Assembly (NCBI GenBank): GCA_030522415.1
Contig: CM060104.1
Coordinates: 24,858,325-24,922,324 of the forward strand
DNA length: 64,000 nucleotides
Reading direction: 5' to 3'
Origin: Channallabes apus
Lineage: Eukaryota; Chordata; Actinopteri; Siluriformes; Clariidae
Part shown: in pieces, positions 47,020 through 59,000 of the stretch
Numbering within the stretch: position 1 is the first letter of the stretch
How the letters are laid out: each line of letters opens with the position of its first letter
Notes under the pieces: model-generated
Seen by the model: the letters and a program-made list of their open reading frames with translations, nothing else
Told to the model about the DNA's origin: nothing
The model's database searches: none
Position numbers and translations under genes: made by a program

Positions 47020-49340
47020 CAGTGTTAGTGTGTTAGTGTCAGTGTTAGTGTGTTAGTGTCAGTGTTAGTGTTAGTGTCAGTGTTAGTGTGTGTCAGTGTT
47101 AGTGTGTGTTAGTGTCAGTGTTAGTGGGTTAGTGTGTGTTAGTGTCAGTGTTAGTGTCAGTGTTAGGGTGTGTCAGTGTCAGTGTGTGTTAGTGTCAGTG
47201 TTAGTGTCAGTGTTAGTGTGTGTTAGTGTCCGTGTCAGTGTGTGTTAGTGTCAGTGTGTGTTAGTGTCAGTGTGTGTTAGTGTCAGTGTGTGTTAGTGTC
47301 AGTGTTAGTGTCAGTGTTAGTGTCAGTGTTAGTGTCAGTGCTAGTGTCAGTGTTAGTGTCAGTGTTAGTGTGGTAGTGTCAGTGTTAGTGTGTGTTAGTG
47401 TCAGTGTTAGTGTCAGTGTTTGTGTGTGTTAGTGTCAGTGTTTGTGTGTGTTACTGTCAATGTTAGTGTGTTAGTGTCAATGTTAGTGTGTTAGTGTCAG
47501 TGTTTGTGTGTTAGTGTCAGTGTTAGTGTGTGTCAGTGTTAGTGTTAGTGTGTGTTAGAGTCAGTGTGTGTTAGTGTCAGTGTTGGTGTGTGTTAGTGTC
47601 AGTGTTAGTGTGTGTTGGTGTCAATGTTAGTGTGTTAGTGTCAGTGTTAGTGTCAGTGTTAGTGTCAGTGTTAGTGTGTTAGTGTCAGTGTTAATGTGGT
47701 AGTGTCAGTGTTAGTGTGGTAGTGTCAGTGTTAGTGTGGTAGTATGTGTTAGTGTCAGTGTTAGTGTCAGTGTTTGTGTGTGTTAGTGTCAGTGTTTGTG
47801 TGTGTTAGTGTCAGTGTTTGTGTGTGTTAGTGTCAGTGTTTGTGTGTGTTAGTGTCAGTGTTTGTGTGTGTTAGTGTCAGTGTTTGTGTGTGTTAGTGTC
47901 AGTGTTTGTGTGTGTTAGTGTCAGTGTTTGTGTGTGTTAGTGTCAGTGTTTGTGTGTGTTAGTGTCAGTGTTTGTGTGTGTTAGTGTCAGTGTTAGTGTG
48001 TGTCAGTGTTAGTGTTAGTGTGTGTTAGAGTCAGTGTGTGTTAGAGTCAGTGTGTGTTAGTGTCAGTGTTAGTGTGTGTTAGTGTCAGTGTTAGTGTGTG
48101 TTGGTGTCAATGTTAGAGTGTTGGTGTCAATGTTAGTGTGTTAGTGTCAGTGTTTGTGTGTTAGTGTTAGTGTCAGTGTTAGTGTCAGTGTTAGTGTCAG
48201 TGTCAGTGTGTGTTAGTGTCAGTGTGTGTTAGTGTCAGTGTTAGTGTCAGTGTTAGTGTGTGTCAGTGTTAGTGTGTGTTAGTGTCAGTGTCAGTGTGTG
48301 TTAGTGTCAGTGTGTGTTAGTGTCAGTGTGTGTTAGTGTCAGTGTTAGTGTCAGTGTTAGTGTGTGTTAGTGTCAGTGTTAGTGTCAGTGTTAGTGTCAG
48401 TGTTAGTGTTTTAGTGTCAGTGTTAGTGTGGTAGTGTCAGTGTTGGTGTGTTAGTGTGTGTTAGTGTCAGTGTTAGTGTGGTAGTGTCAGTGTTGGTGTG
48501 TTAGTGTGTGTTAGTGTGTGTTAGTGTCAGTTTTAGTGTGTGTTGGTGTCAATGGTATTGTGTTAGTGTCAATGTTTGTGTGTTAGTGTCAGTGTTAGTG
48601 TGTGTTAGTGTCAGTGTTAGTGTGTGTCAGTGTTAGTGTGTGTTAGTGTCAGTGTTAGTGTGTGTTAGTGTCAGTGTGTGTTAGTGTCAGTGTTAGTGTG
48701 TGTTAGTGTCAGTGTTAGTGTGTGTCAGTGTTAGTGTGTGTCAGTGTTAGTGTGTGTCAGTGTTAGTGTGTGTCAGTGTTAGTGTGTGTTAGTGTCAGTG
48801 TTAGTGTGTTAGTGTCAGTGTTAGTGTGTTAGTGTCAGTGTTAGTGTGTGTTAGTGTTAGTGTGTTAGTGTCAGTGTTAGTGTGTTAGTGTCAGTGTTAG
48901 TGTGTTAGTGTCAGTGTTATTGTGTTAGTGTGTGTTAGTGTCAGTGTGAGTGTCAGTGTGTGTTAGTGTCAGTGTGAGTGTCAGTGTTAGTGTCAGTGTT
49001 AGTGTCAGTGTTAGTGTGTGTTAGTGTCAGTTTTAGTGTGTGTTAGTGTCAATGTTAGTGTGTTAGTGTCAGTGTTTGTGTGTTAGTGTCAGTGTTTGTG
49101 TGTTAGTGTCAGTGTTAGTGTGTGTTAGTGTCAGGGTTTGTGTGTTAGTGTCAGTGCATTAATGTTTTATTGCCTTGTTGCTATTTTTGATTATTTTGTG
49201 TCTTAGTGACTGTGTGTTTGTGTTAACGTGTGTTAGTGTTTGTTTTGTGTTAGTGTGTATTCATTATTACTGTCTGTTAGTGATTCTGTGTTGTGTGTTA
49301 ACTTGTTTGTGTTAGTGTGTGTTAGTGACACTGTACAGTC
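47020..49340. repeat. GTGTTA/GTGTCA hexamer satellite, right part
   Basis: Continuation of the array after the retrovirus, with the same unit variants. It includes a homogeneous run of a 24-bp form with 'gtgtttgtgtgtgttagtgtca' at about 47765-47990. Ends in the border block 49155-49308, which is duplicated at 39047-39200. Confidence 0.95.
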
Positions 49341-49429
49341 TAACTAGATACAGTTGTTCATAACCTGGTGGTTTCTGTAGGAGCTGTAAATGTTTAATGC
49401 TGTGTGTGAGTGAGGGGTTAAAAAGCTCT

Positions 49430-50230
49430 CTTCATCACCATCACCACAATCAGCAATCACTACCACCATCACCTCCATCACCACTACCACCACCACCATC
49501 ACCACCACAATCACCACCACCACAATCACCACCATCACCTCCACCATCACCACCACAATCACCACCACAATCACCACCATCACCACAATCACCACCACCA
49601 TTACCTCCGTCATCACCACCACCACAATCACCATCACCACCACAATTGCCACCACCACAATCACCACCATCACCACCAATACCACCAACACCACCACCAT
49701 CACCACCACCATCACCACCACAATCACCACCACCATCACCTCCACCACCACAATCACCACCATCACCACAATCACCACCACCATTACCTCCATCATCACC
49801 ATCACCACCATCACCACAATCACCACCACCACAATCACCATCACCACCAAAACCACCAACACCACCACCATTACCTCCATCATCACCACCACCACAATCA
49901 CCATCACCACCACAATTGCCACCACCACAATCACCACCATCACCACCAATACCACCATCACCACCACCATCACCTCCACCACCACAATCACCACCACAAT
50001 CACCACCACCATCACCTCCACCACCACCACAATCACCACCATCACCACAATCACCACCACCATTACCTCCATCATCACCATCACCACAATCACCACCACC
50101 ATTACCTCCATCATCACCATCACCACAATCACCACCACCACAATCACCATCACCACCAAAACCACCAACACCACCACCATTACCTCCATCATCACCACCA
50201 CCATCACCACCACCACAATCATCAATCACC
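49430..50230. repeat. CAC/ATC trinucleotide-type microsatellite
   Basis: 0.8 kb of caccaccatcaccaccacaa-like sequence built from CAC, CAT, CAA and TCA triplets, with longer blocks repeated (for example the block with ccattacctccatcatcacc occurs several times). It yields long Pro/Ser-rich, Val/Met-rich and Gly/Asp-rich frames in different readings; none is a gene. Confidence 0.95.
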
Positions 50231-50435
50231 ATCATGTATATAACATGACATGTTAGGAAAACACACATCAGCATTACCTGTGAGCTGGAGTGATGGTGGT
50301 GATGGTATTTTTAACAAGAGCAAAGATGTGGATATTGTTGTTAAACACTTAAACTAAAATTTCTAATTTTCTTATTGTTATAATACACTAATAAACACAT
50401 ATATTCTTAGTTAAGTTTATTTGCTTCATTAATAA

Positions 50436-50503
<68 letters not shown>

Positions 50504-50505
50504 AG
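50231..50505. other. Intron end with (TG)n before exon
   Basis: AT-rich sequence, then a (TG)n tract (50438-50500) ending 'tacag' as the splice acceptor for the exon at 50506. Confidence 0.6.
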
Positions 50506-50673
50506 AGTGGCTAAAATGGCAGGAACAGTTCCAGCTCTACCAGGATCCTTTGCTCCGAGTCCTGACAGTGTCTTCTCTGACCAGTTTGGGTTCTACTCTT
50601 TGGACTCAAACATTCCTGGGCTCTCCAAAGTCATCCTGGACAAACTGAACATGAAGGACTACTCTGAGTACAG
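50506..50673 (+). CDS. Coding exon of an unidentified second gene (5' part)
   Basis: Acceptor tgtgtacag (50505), donor gtacac (50674). It contains ATG at 50516 and encodes MAGTVPALPGSFAPSPDSVF, then DQFGFYSLDSNIPGLSKVI and LDKLNMKDYSEYR, ending in phase 2. Composition, splice sites at both ends and lack of repeats argue for a real exon. I do not recognise the protein. No further exon is found to the right edge, so intron 2 would exceed 13 kb of mobile elements. A 5' UTR exon at 32792-32883 may precede it. The flanking (TG)n and (CA)n tracts resemble those around the capn15 exons. Confidence 0.6.

Positions 50674-50717
<44 letters not shown>
50674..50717. repeat. (CA)n microsatellite after donor
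   Basis: About 40 bp of CA repeat starting 3 bp inside the intron. Confidence 0.9.
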
Positions 50718-50721
<4 letters not shown>

Positions 50722-50825
50722 TAGAAGGAAAATGGGGACATATGGCATATTTACTACTTTTGGGGACACTGCTTTCCAGAGGGAGTATTAAAATAATGAA
50801 CAGTGATTATTTGAGAGCCATAGAT

Positions 50826-51078
50826 TCAATTCAATTCAGTTTTATTTGTATAGCGCTTTTAACAATTGACATTGTCTCAAAGCAGCTTCACACAATCAAG
50901 AGAATTATTTAAGTTTGTATGGAATGTGAATGTGTATGAATCAAAATGTTCAGATAGTCCCTGGTGAGCAAGCCCGAGGGCGACAGTGGCAAGGAAAAAC
51001 TCCCTGAGATGGTAATAGGAAGAAACCTTGAGAGGAACCAGACTCAACAGGGAACCCATCCTCATCTGGGTGAAACCA
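50826..51078 (-). mobile_element. L2 LINE 3' UTR fragment
   Basis: Same 3' end as 15808-16060 and the complement of 25020-25411: 'caattcaattcagttttatt' tail, 'agcgctttta', 'gcagctt', and 'gaaaaactccctgagatggt'. Only the last 250 bp are present. Confidence 0.85.
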
Positions 51079-51559
51079 AATAGATGAACACCATCACTCA
51101 GGATTTTTGATAAACCACCCTTTTCTTCGGTACTGGATGATGAGATATCAGTCACTGTGTTTAGTTTTTTCTATTAAATAAATTAAATAATAAATACCAC
51201 CATGAGTAACATTATACAACATATCTTTTTACATTTACATTCAGAAAGCATTAAAACATTCCACAATAAAACCTTTCTTCAAGATATTAAGTAAAAACTA
51301 TATACTTTCATTTAAGCCGTAATGAGTTACTTTAGTTTAGGCACATTATGCAAACAGAAACATGACGTTACTATCATGTCTATCCATTTCCTTCCACATG
51401 ACTGAATCAGTAAATATTAAAAGGCACAATACATCAACTTGTATTGTTCTATGCATTTTGTAAACACTTACACTGGTGCGTATGTTTGTGTGTACACATA
51501 CAGTTACCACTAACAGCACTGAAACTGTAAGGTTACGCTACAGACCAGAACACTATAGT
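51079..51559. other. Unclassified AT-rich sequence
   Basis: No gene, repeat unit or element end recognised. Confidence 0.4.
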
Positions 51560-54500
51560 AGACTAATAATAATAATAATAATACATTTTATATATAATGC
51601 ACTTTATATTTGAAGCAAATCTCAAAGTGCTACAAAATTAATTTGACCCGAAAGCTCTGATAAAAAGATAAGTTTTAAGACCAGATTTAAAAGCATCAAC
51701 AGTCTGTGGCGTCCTCAGATACTCAGGGAGAGCATTCCACAGTCTAGGTGCAGCTGAGCAAAATGCTCGATCTCCCATTGTATGAAGTTTATTCTTAGTA
51801 GGTTTCAAAAGATGTACTGATACAGAGCGGAGGTTGCGTGTGGACCAGGGAATGACATTAACTGTTTTGCTCACTGGACAATGTGACTAGTGGATTTCCG
51901 GAGTCACTCGACATTCAGCCTTTTTACTTGCCACAATTTTCTTACCAGAAAATGGCAATTTTTTCTTTAATGTTTGTTAGATCTAGATTTAGTTATAAAT
52001 GACAGCGTACACTGTATCACTATAGTAGTAGTCAAGTATTCAGTACTGTTAAGATCCCAATATAAAAACATGCAAACATGAACAGTATATTCTGCTTATT
52101 GAACTTAAATTCAAGCCTCTTACCACATGACATTGAAAAACAACAGATTCAGTCCAACTGAACTCATTCTGATATTAAAAATACAGCAACTCAGATCATT
52201 TATCATTTTAGTGTGTTATTATGTGTTCTATTATCAGGTATTATTATTCATTATGTATTATTATATCAGAATTCCGCGGGTCGAGTTGGGGCGGGTAAAG
52301 AAATTGTCACTTTATTTGCGGGGCGGGTTGGGGGGGGTCATTTAAAAATCAAATGAAATAAAAAATCCATGTATGTTGCGTGCAATTCCGCTGCCAGTCA
52401 CAACAAAAACAAAGAAATAAAAGTGAAGATGGAAGATGAGGTGCGGGAGAAATTGAGGTCGGGAATTTACATCATTTAATGGGCCGGGCTGGGGCGGGCC
52501 AAATAATTTCATAAAAGCGGGAACCAATAACTAATGTGTGTGTGTGCGCGCACATGCGCACAATGCATGTGTGAACATGTGTAGAGAGAGAGATTAAATG
52601 TCCTCATTACATCATGCCCGTTTTATGCGCGTAATATTACGTTGCAATGCGTTTATTATATCGGATGACTTCAGAGAAAACTACAAGAAAAATATATTGT
52701 CATACCAAAGAATAAACTACCCGCCAAAGTGGCTAGTGAGACTAAAGTTATTACCCGCCACAGCCCAATTTTACCCGCATTTGTTGGGTGCCAATGTCAA
52801 GCCCTGGTGTGGACGTAAGTTGTGAGGTAATAAGTTCTTTGCGGTAGGGAGGGGCATCCCCATAAATACACTGGTGGGTAAGAAGGGCAACCTTGTAATC
52901 AATTCTATATGAAACAGGGAGCCAGTGAAGAGATTTAAGAATGGGCGTAATATGGTCGTATTTACGCTCTCTCATCAGGATCCTAGCAGCACTGTTCTGA
53001 ATATACTGCAGCTTTTGAAGGGTTTTTTCCAGTAGTCCCAACGAGAAGTGCATTGCAGAAGTCCAACCTGGAGGAGACAAACGCATGGACTACCTTTTCT
53101 GCATCAACAAAAGTGATTGCTGGACGCAGTTTTGCAATATTCCTGAGGTGGAAATAAGACGTCTTACACAGATGTTTGACATGAGCCTCATACGTCAAAT
53201 GAGAGTCCATTTTAACCCCAAGGATTATAACGGATGTTGACAATTTGATATTCTGACCAGAAAAGGTAATAATGGTGATGTTAGATGTCCTAACCTGGTG
53301 TGGGGTGCTTACTAAAATAGCTTCAGTCTTAGAGCTGTTCAGCTGGAGGAAATTTTGCTTCATTCATGACTTAACAGATGGTCAAAGTGGATAATGGCAG
53401 AGTAGATGAGGAGGTTGAATTTATCCTGAGGTAGAGCTGAGTATCATCAGCATACAGTAGCAATGAAATAAAATACCATGCTGGCTGATGATACAGCCCA
53501 GCATATACAGTACAATATAAACAAAATGGGACCGAGCACAGAGCCCTGAGGAACACCACAGGTGACATTGTGTGTAGCGGATTTAGCCTCTCCCAGGGCA
53601 ACATGCTCCCTTCTTTTAGTAATACATGTATAAGATGAGAACCAGTTGTAAACAGAGTCAGAGTCCAACAGTGTGACGTAATCTGTGAAGCAGAATGTTG
53701 TGATCAACAGTATCAAAGGCTGAAGACAAGTCCAACAGGATGAGAAGCGATGGAAAACCAGCATCAGCCAACATCAGTAGGTCATTCATGACTCTAATCA
53801 GAGCTGTTTCCACACTGTGGCAGGGGTGGAAACCAGACTAGAATTTCTCAAACAAATTATTTTGTTTTAGATGAGACTGAAGCTGTGTAGCAATTACTTT
53901 TTCCTGCACTTTTGAAAGGAACGGGAGGTTAGAAATGGATCTGTAGTTTGCAAGTACTTCTGGATCTAAGGTGGATTAAAAAAAAAATAAAAAAAAAGTG
54001 GTCTGATGATAGCAGATTTCAATGTAGCAGGAACATATCCAGTCTGGAGAGAGTGATTTATTATCCTGGTAATCAGGGGACTTATAGCACAAAGGTTGGA
54101 TTTAACCAAAACTGTAGGAAAAGGGTCCAGAGCACAATTTGATGGTTTCATCTTTCTGACAATGACCTCAACCTCTTGCTGCGTAACTTCAGAGAAACAG
54201 CTGAAAGGTTGCAGATTCCCTGGCTGTGGGTCATCTATCAGGACAGGTAGTGCAGAGGAACTCGATAGAGATGAGCGGATGGTATACACTTCTCTGTAAA
54301 CTTGCTTATGAACAGTGAGTCCTAAGGCCTGTAGACGTCGTTCAAGAACACGCCCAGCTGTCTTCATCTTCCTCAGCTCACTTGTATACCAGGGGGCTGA
54401 ACGTGAGAAGCAGACAGTTCTATATCTGACAGGGGCATGGTAATCAAGGAGACTGCTGAGGGATTGGTTGTAGAAGTCAACTGACTCAGTGACTGAGGAA

Positions 54501-54746
54501 CATTCAACAGAGGAGAGATGCTGAAGATCTTTACTTATCTGGGTTGATCTTTTTCAAAAGCTTTTGTGGGGGAACAAGGGAGTGACAGCTCCATTGAAAC
54601 AAACTTGTGGTCAGACACCCCCAGATCATACACAAAAAGGTTGCTAATGGGTACAGAGTTTGTAATAATCAGATCCAAGATATGCCCTCTGAAATGTGTT
54701 GTGACATGCTGTTGAAGATTTAGGCAGTGCAGTGCAGTTGTTGTAG
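51560..54746 (-). mobile_element. L2-like LINE, second family, decayed
   Basis: Minus strand; the 3' tail is (att)n at about 51566-51583. Pieces in order from 5': APE C-terminal end near 54765-54535 (ILDLIITNS, LGVSDHKF), RT N-terminal part 54367-53966 (VIVRKMKPSNCALDPFPT), 53764-53447 ([19 protein letters not shown]), 53604-53371 ([12 protein letters not shown]), 53363-52815 (HLRNIAKLRPAIT, SRLDFCNALL, SAARILMRERKYDHITP) and 51874-51638 (LWNALPEYLRTPQTVDAFK). Many frameshifts; interrupted by a hAT element at 51846-52806. Non-functional. Confidence 0.85.
51846..52806. mobile_element. Non-autonomous hAT element inserted in the LINE
   Basis: Perfect 8-bp target duplication gtgtggac (51838-51845, 52807-52814). 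Left end cagggaatgacattaa; complement of the right end cagggcttgacattgg. 961 bp, no transposase. A GC-rich inner part (52268-52345 and 52480-52520, 'gggcgggt' motifs) may be a further insertion. Confidence 0.88.
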
Positions 54747-55095
54747 ATTTTGTAAGTTTGCCCACTTACAAAGAAATAAAGGGTATATAATTTTTATCAT
54801 AGGTTTATTTTAAAGGATAAAGACAAAAAAACAACAACATTATATTAAGGTTATAAATTGAGTTGCATTCCAGTGAGTAAAATTATACCCCTATCTCACC
54901 TATGCGGTTTGACTCACGGTAAGACTCGGGTCTGTGGGCTTCCGTGAGGACCGAAAAAATATTAAACATGGTTTATTTTGGAAACGTTGGAAATGTAGTC
55001 ACTATGCCAAAACTCGTGGTGAATTGCAATGAAACATACTTACGGCCACTGCTTCTAACTGAGATAGGGGTGTAAGTATTTGATCCCCTACCAAC
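54747..55095 (+). mobile_element. Left part of an old Tc1 element, with MITE inside
   Basis: Text such as gtttgcccacttacaaagaa and tttttatcataggtttattt is typical of another fish Tc1 family. The inner end 'taagtatttgatcccctac' resumes after the MITE 54887-55071 and is then cut by the Gmr1-like element. The other half lies at 61681-62340. Confidence 0.75.
54887..55071. mobile_element. 185-bp MITE
   Basis: Perfect 12-bp inverted ends acccctatctca / tgagataggggt, extending to about 15 bp with one mismatch. It interrupts the Tc1 sequence between 'gtgagtaaaa' and 'taagtatttgatc'. No coding capacity. Superfamily not determined; the flanks end in TA on both sides. Confidence 0.7.
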
Positions 55096-55958
55096 TGTTA
55101 CGTTCCCCTCTAGTCTAGGGGTGGAAGAGAAGTAACAAAATTAATTGAGATAGCAAACTTTCATCTAAAAACCTGAATACAATGTTAAATTTGCTTTTCC
55201 CCTGTCCCAACACTCCAAAAAGATCACACTAATCTCAAATGTAAAACAAAAGATTTTATTTACAAACTCAAATATCCAAAACAGGGAGCAAAACAAACTT
55301 CAGGAGGGAACAAGGCCAAAATAACAAACATAATAGTTCTAACTTAGTTTTAAAGAAAATTAGTTAACCTCACAAAAGAAAATACCAAATAAACAACAGA
55401 AGTCTTACCTGGCTCCCTTACTAAATTAACACATGAGAAAAAGATGATACAAAAGTAAATGGCGTCCTCCTCCCTACTGCTCCAGATAAAATAAGTAAAC
55501 AAAAGAACTCAATTTCAAGAAAAGATTAGGAACAGGGCTGTAGCAATGACAACTGGTGAAGCAAGACTTAGCACAGGCTAACACCTTAGCACAAACAACA
55601 AGCAGCATTAGCAATAGCACACAAGCTAAAGTCTAAGGCAGGAGAAAACAATAGTCTCTGAAGAGCTGGTCAGAAAGCAGGAGGGCACCCTCTCCTAAGC
55701 TACTCTGCTCTACTCTGTCCACAATACTCCCTCCTCGCGTCCTTCAGGTGTCTGTAGCCTTTAACTCCACAAAGCTCTCCTCGTTAGCCAATGTGGATCC
55801 AGCGGTGATTGGTGCAATTAGGCACAGGTGACCTACACCAAGCTGGTAGTGTGGTAGACGAGAAAAAAAGGAGAGAACAAAACACCAAAATACTGTAGCA
55901 TGACAATATATGTTTACAATATAATATAAACAAAATAAATACGTCAAAGGACGTAACA
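55096..55958 (-). repeat. Gmr1-like 3' LTR
   Basis: 863 bp; I saw no difference from 60818-61680. Short open frames within it are the same in both LTRs and are not genes. Confidence 0.93.
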
Positions 55959-55966
55959 CCCCCATC
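55959..55966 (-). other. Gmr1-like polypurine tract
   Basis: On the coding strand GATGGGGG directly precedes the 3' LTR. Short for a polypurine tract, but correctly placed. Confidence 0.6.
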
Positions 55967-56019
55967 ACCAACTTACAACCAATGGATTGTAAATTATTAT
56001 ATCAGACACAGTATTACTC

Positions 56020-59000
56020 TCAGTCACTAACATCAAACTCACAAGCCCTGGACAGTGCATCTGCAACCACATTTTCCACTCCTTTCTTGTGGTGGATATC
56101 AAGGTTGTATTCTTGAAGGAACAATGACCAACGCATCAAACGTTGATTAAGATTGCACATTCGGGAGAGAAACACAAGAGGATTATGGTCTGTAAAAACA
56201 ATGAGAGGTACACAACTTCCACCCACATAAACTTCAAAATGTTTAAGTGATAACACCAAGGCGAGAGCCTCTTTCTCAATAGTGCTGTAGTTTCTCTGAC
56301 ACTTGGAGAACTTCTTGGAGAAGTAACAAACAGGATGCTCGACACCTGCATCATCCTCCTGTAACAGGACAGCACCTGCACCTACAGCACTTGCGTCGAT
56401 TTGTAACTTAAATGGAAGAGAAAAGTTAGGGGCAGAGAGAATTGGAGCATTGCATAAAAGGTCTTTCACAGCAATAAAAGCATTCTCACACTGAGAAGTC
56501 CAAACAAACTTTCTCTCTGTGCTAAGCAAGTCAGTTAAGGGAGATACCACGGTTGCGAAGTTCTTGCAAAAACCTCGATAGTATCCAGCCATCCCCAAGA
56601 ACCTACGTAACTGACGTTTAGTAAGGGGACTAGGAAACTCAGTAACAGCAATCACCTTAGCTGTCACAGGCCTTACACAGCCTTGGCCCACTTTCTTTCC
56701 AAGGTATGTTACCACAGCTTTAGCAAACTCACACTTTGCTAAGTTGAGTGTTAAGTTAGCACTACACAGTCTTTCAAACACTCTCTCCAAATTAGTGAGA
56801 TGGTCTTCCCAATTACCAGAGTAAACCACAATGTCATCCAAATATGCTTCACAATTACACAGTCCGGACAAAACTTTCTGCATGAGCCTCTGGAATGTCG
56901 CTGGGGCATTTCGCATGCCAAACGCCATACAGTTGTACTGTAGAAAATTGTCAGGGGTGACAAACGCAGAGATTTCACACGCTCGTGTAGTCAAAGGAAC
57001 CTGCCAGTAACCCTTTAACAGGTCTAGCTTTGTCACATACTTTGCAGCACCAACATTATCTACACAGTCTTCCATTCTGGGTAACGGAAAGGAATCAGGT
57101 TTGGTGATACTGTTTACCTTCCTATAGTCCGTACAGAAACGAAACGTGGAATCAGGTTTAGGAACAAGCAAGCATGGTGAACTCCACGGACTTTGACTGT
57201 GAACAGCAAGATTGTTTTGAAGCAAGTAATCTACCTCACTTCTCATGATATCCCGCTTTACAGGATTCACTCGATAAGGATGTTGTTTAATAGGAGTAGA
57301 ATTACCAACGTCAATATCATGGGACAACACCGTTGTTCTCCCAGGCAGATCAGAGAACAATGACGGGTATTTTCGCAACAACTTCACAACTTCATTCAAC
57401 TGATCTTTAGGTAAATATGATAGATGCAACTCTATATTACCCAAGATAATAGAGTTGTTAAGACGTGCACCAGGTGATTGAGGTTCTTCCAACAACATTT
57501 CTTCAGCAACAACAGGAACATTGTTCAATGTAACACACGGTTTACACTTGTCAACAGACTTCATAGAGGCAGTCACATCCCTTAACACATAAGGTTTCAA
57601 CATATTAATGTGGCACACTCTTGTCTTACGTCTGCGCTCAGGGGTAGCTATGACATAGTCTGTCTCACTAAGTTTCTGCTCAACTGTATAAGGTCCAGAA
57701 AACTTTGCTTGCAGTGGTGAGCCAGGAACAGGAAGAAAAACAAGAACAGATTCACCCGCTTGAAAACTGCGTTGAACTGCCTTTCTATCATAACGTTCTT
57801 TCATTTCACACTGTGATACTGCAAGATGAGACTTAGCCAAGCTACACGCTTTGTGTAAGCGTTCACGAAAAGAACTCACATAATCAAGAACAGACATAGG
57901 GGCGCTCTCTTTACCCGTTAACTGCTCCTTCAACAACTTCAGAGGTCCGCGAACTGTATGAGCGAATACAAGTTCCGCAGGACTGAACCCTAAAGATTCT
58001 TGAACGGACCCTCTCACAGCAAACATGAGTAGCGGCAATCCATCTACCCAATCTTTACCAGTCTCAGTACAAAAAGTACGCAACAAAGTCTTCAACGTCT
58101 GATGAAAGCGTTCCAATACACCCTGTGATTCTGGATGATAAGCACTAGACAATTTGTGTGAAACTCCCAGCTCTTTTAACAGCTGCTCAAACACTTTAGA
58201 AGTGAAATTCGTGCCTTGGTCTGTCTGAATTACTCTCGGCAGGCCGAACGTAGTGCAAAACTTCACAATCTCTTTCAAAACTACCTGTGCTTTCAATGTA
58301 CGCAATGGTACGGCTTCAGGGTAGCGAGTAGCAGCACACATAAGTGTTAAAATATACTGGTGCCCATGTTTTGATTTAGGCAAAGGTCCTACACAGTCAA
58401 TTATCAACCTCTCAAACGGTTCCCCAATGACAGGAATCGGGTGAAGTGGAGCTTTAGGAACAGTCTGATTAGGCTTTCCTGCACGTTGACAAACATCACA
58501 TGACCTACAAAATCGTGAAACATCACTTTTCACACCAGGCCAATAAAAATGTTTCACAATTCGCTGAAATGTCTTCGTGACACCTAGATGACCAGCGAGA
58601 ACATTTTCGTGCGCTAACCTCAACACATGAGATCGGTAAGTGGAAGGTAAAACTATTTGATATGCTATCTGCCAATCATCACTTTCTTTTGGCTGCCATT
58701 TACGCATTAAAATTTTATCATCCCAAAAATATCCCACCCTTGCCACCGCAAGGTCAGCACTTGCCACTGCACTGCTAATACAATTTGTTAGAGTGGGGTC
58801 TAACTTCTGGGCAGCACTCAAATTGTCCTTACCCACAACAGAGTCTTTCTCCAATGGAAACTTGGGCTTCTGCTCAGCAATCCCATCCTCCTTAACAGAT
58901 AACCTGCACTCTACCTGCTTAAGGGGTACACTCAGAAAAGAATCAGACAAGTCAATAACATCCTGAAAACTTTTTGATTGAGATCTTGTAACCACACAAG

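Noticed and set aside
33088..49340. Telomere-like repeat
   Set aside because: TTAGTG resembles TTAGGG, but true TTAGGG runs are absent and the unit alternates with GTGTCA, so it is an interstitial satellite of another kind.
49344..50274. Three long frames (Val/Met-rich, Pro/Ser-rich and Gly/Asp-rich)
   Set aside because: All are readings of the CAC/ATC microsatellite; no signal peptide or domain, and overlapping frames of this kind are expected from triplet repeats.
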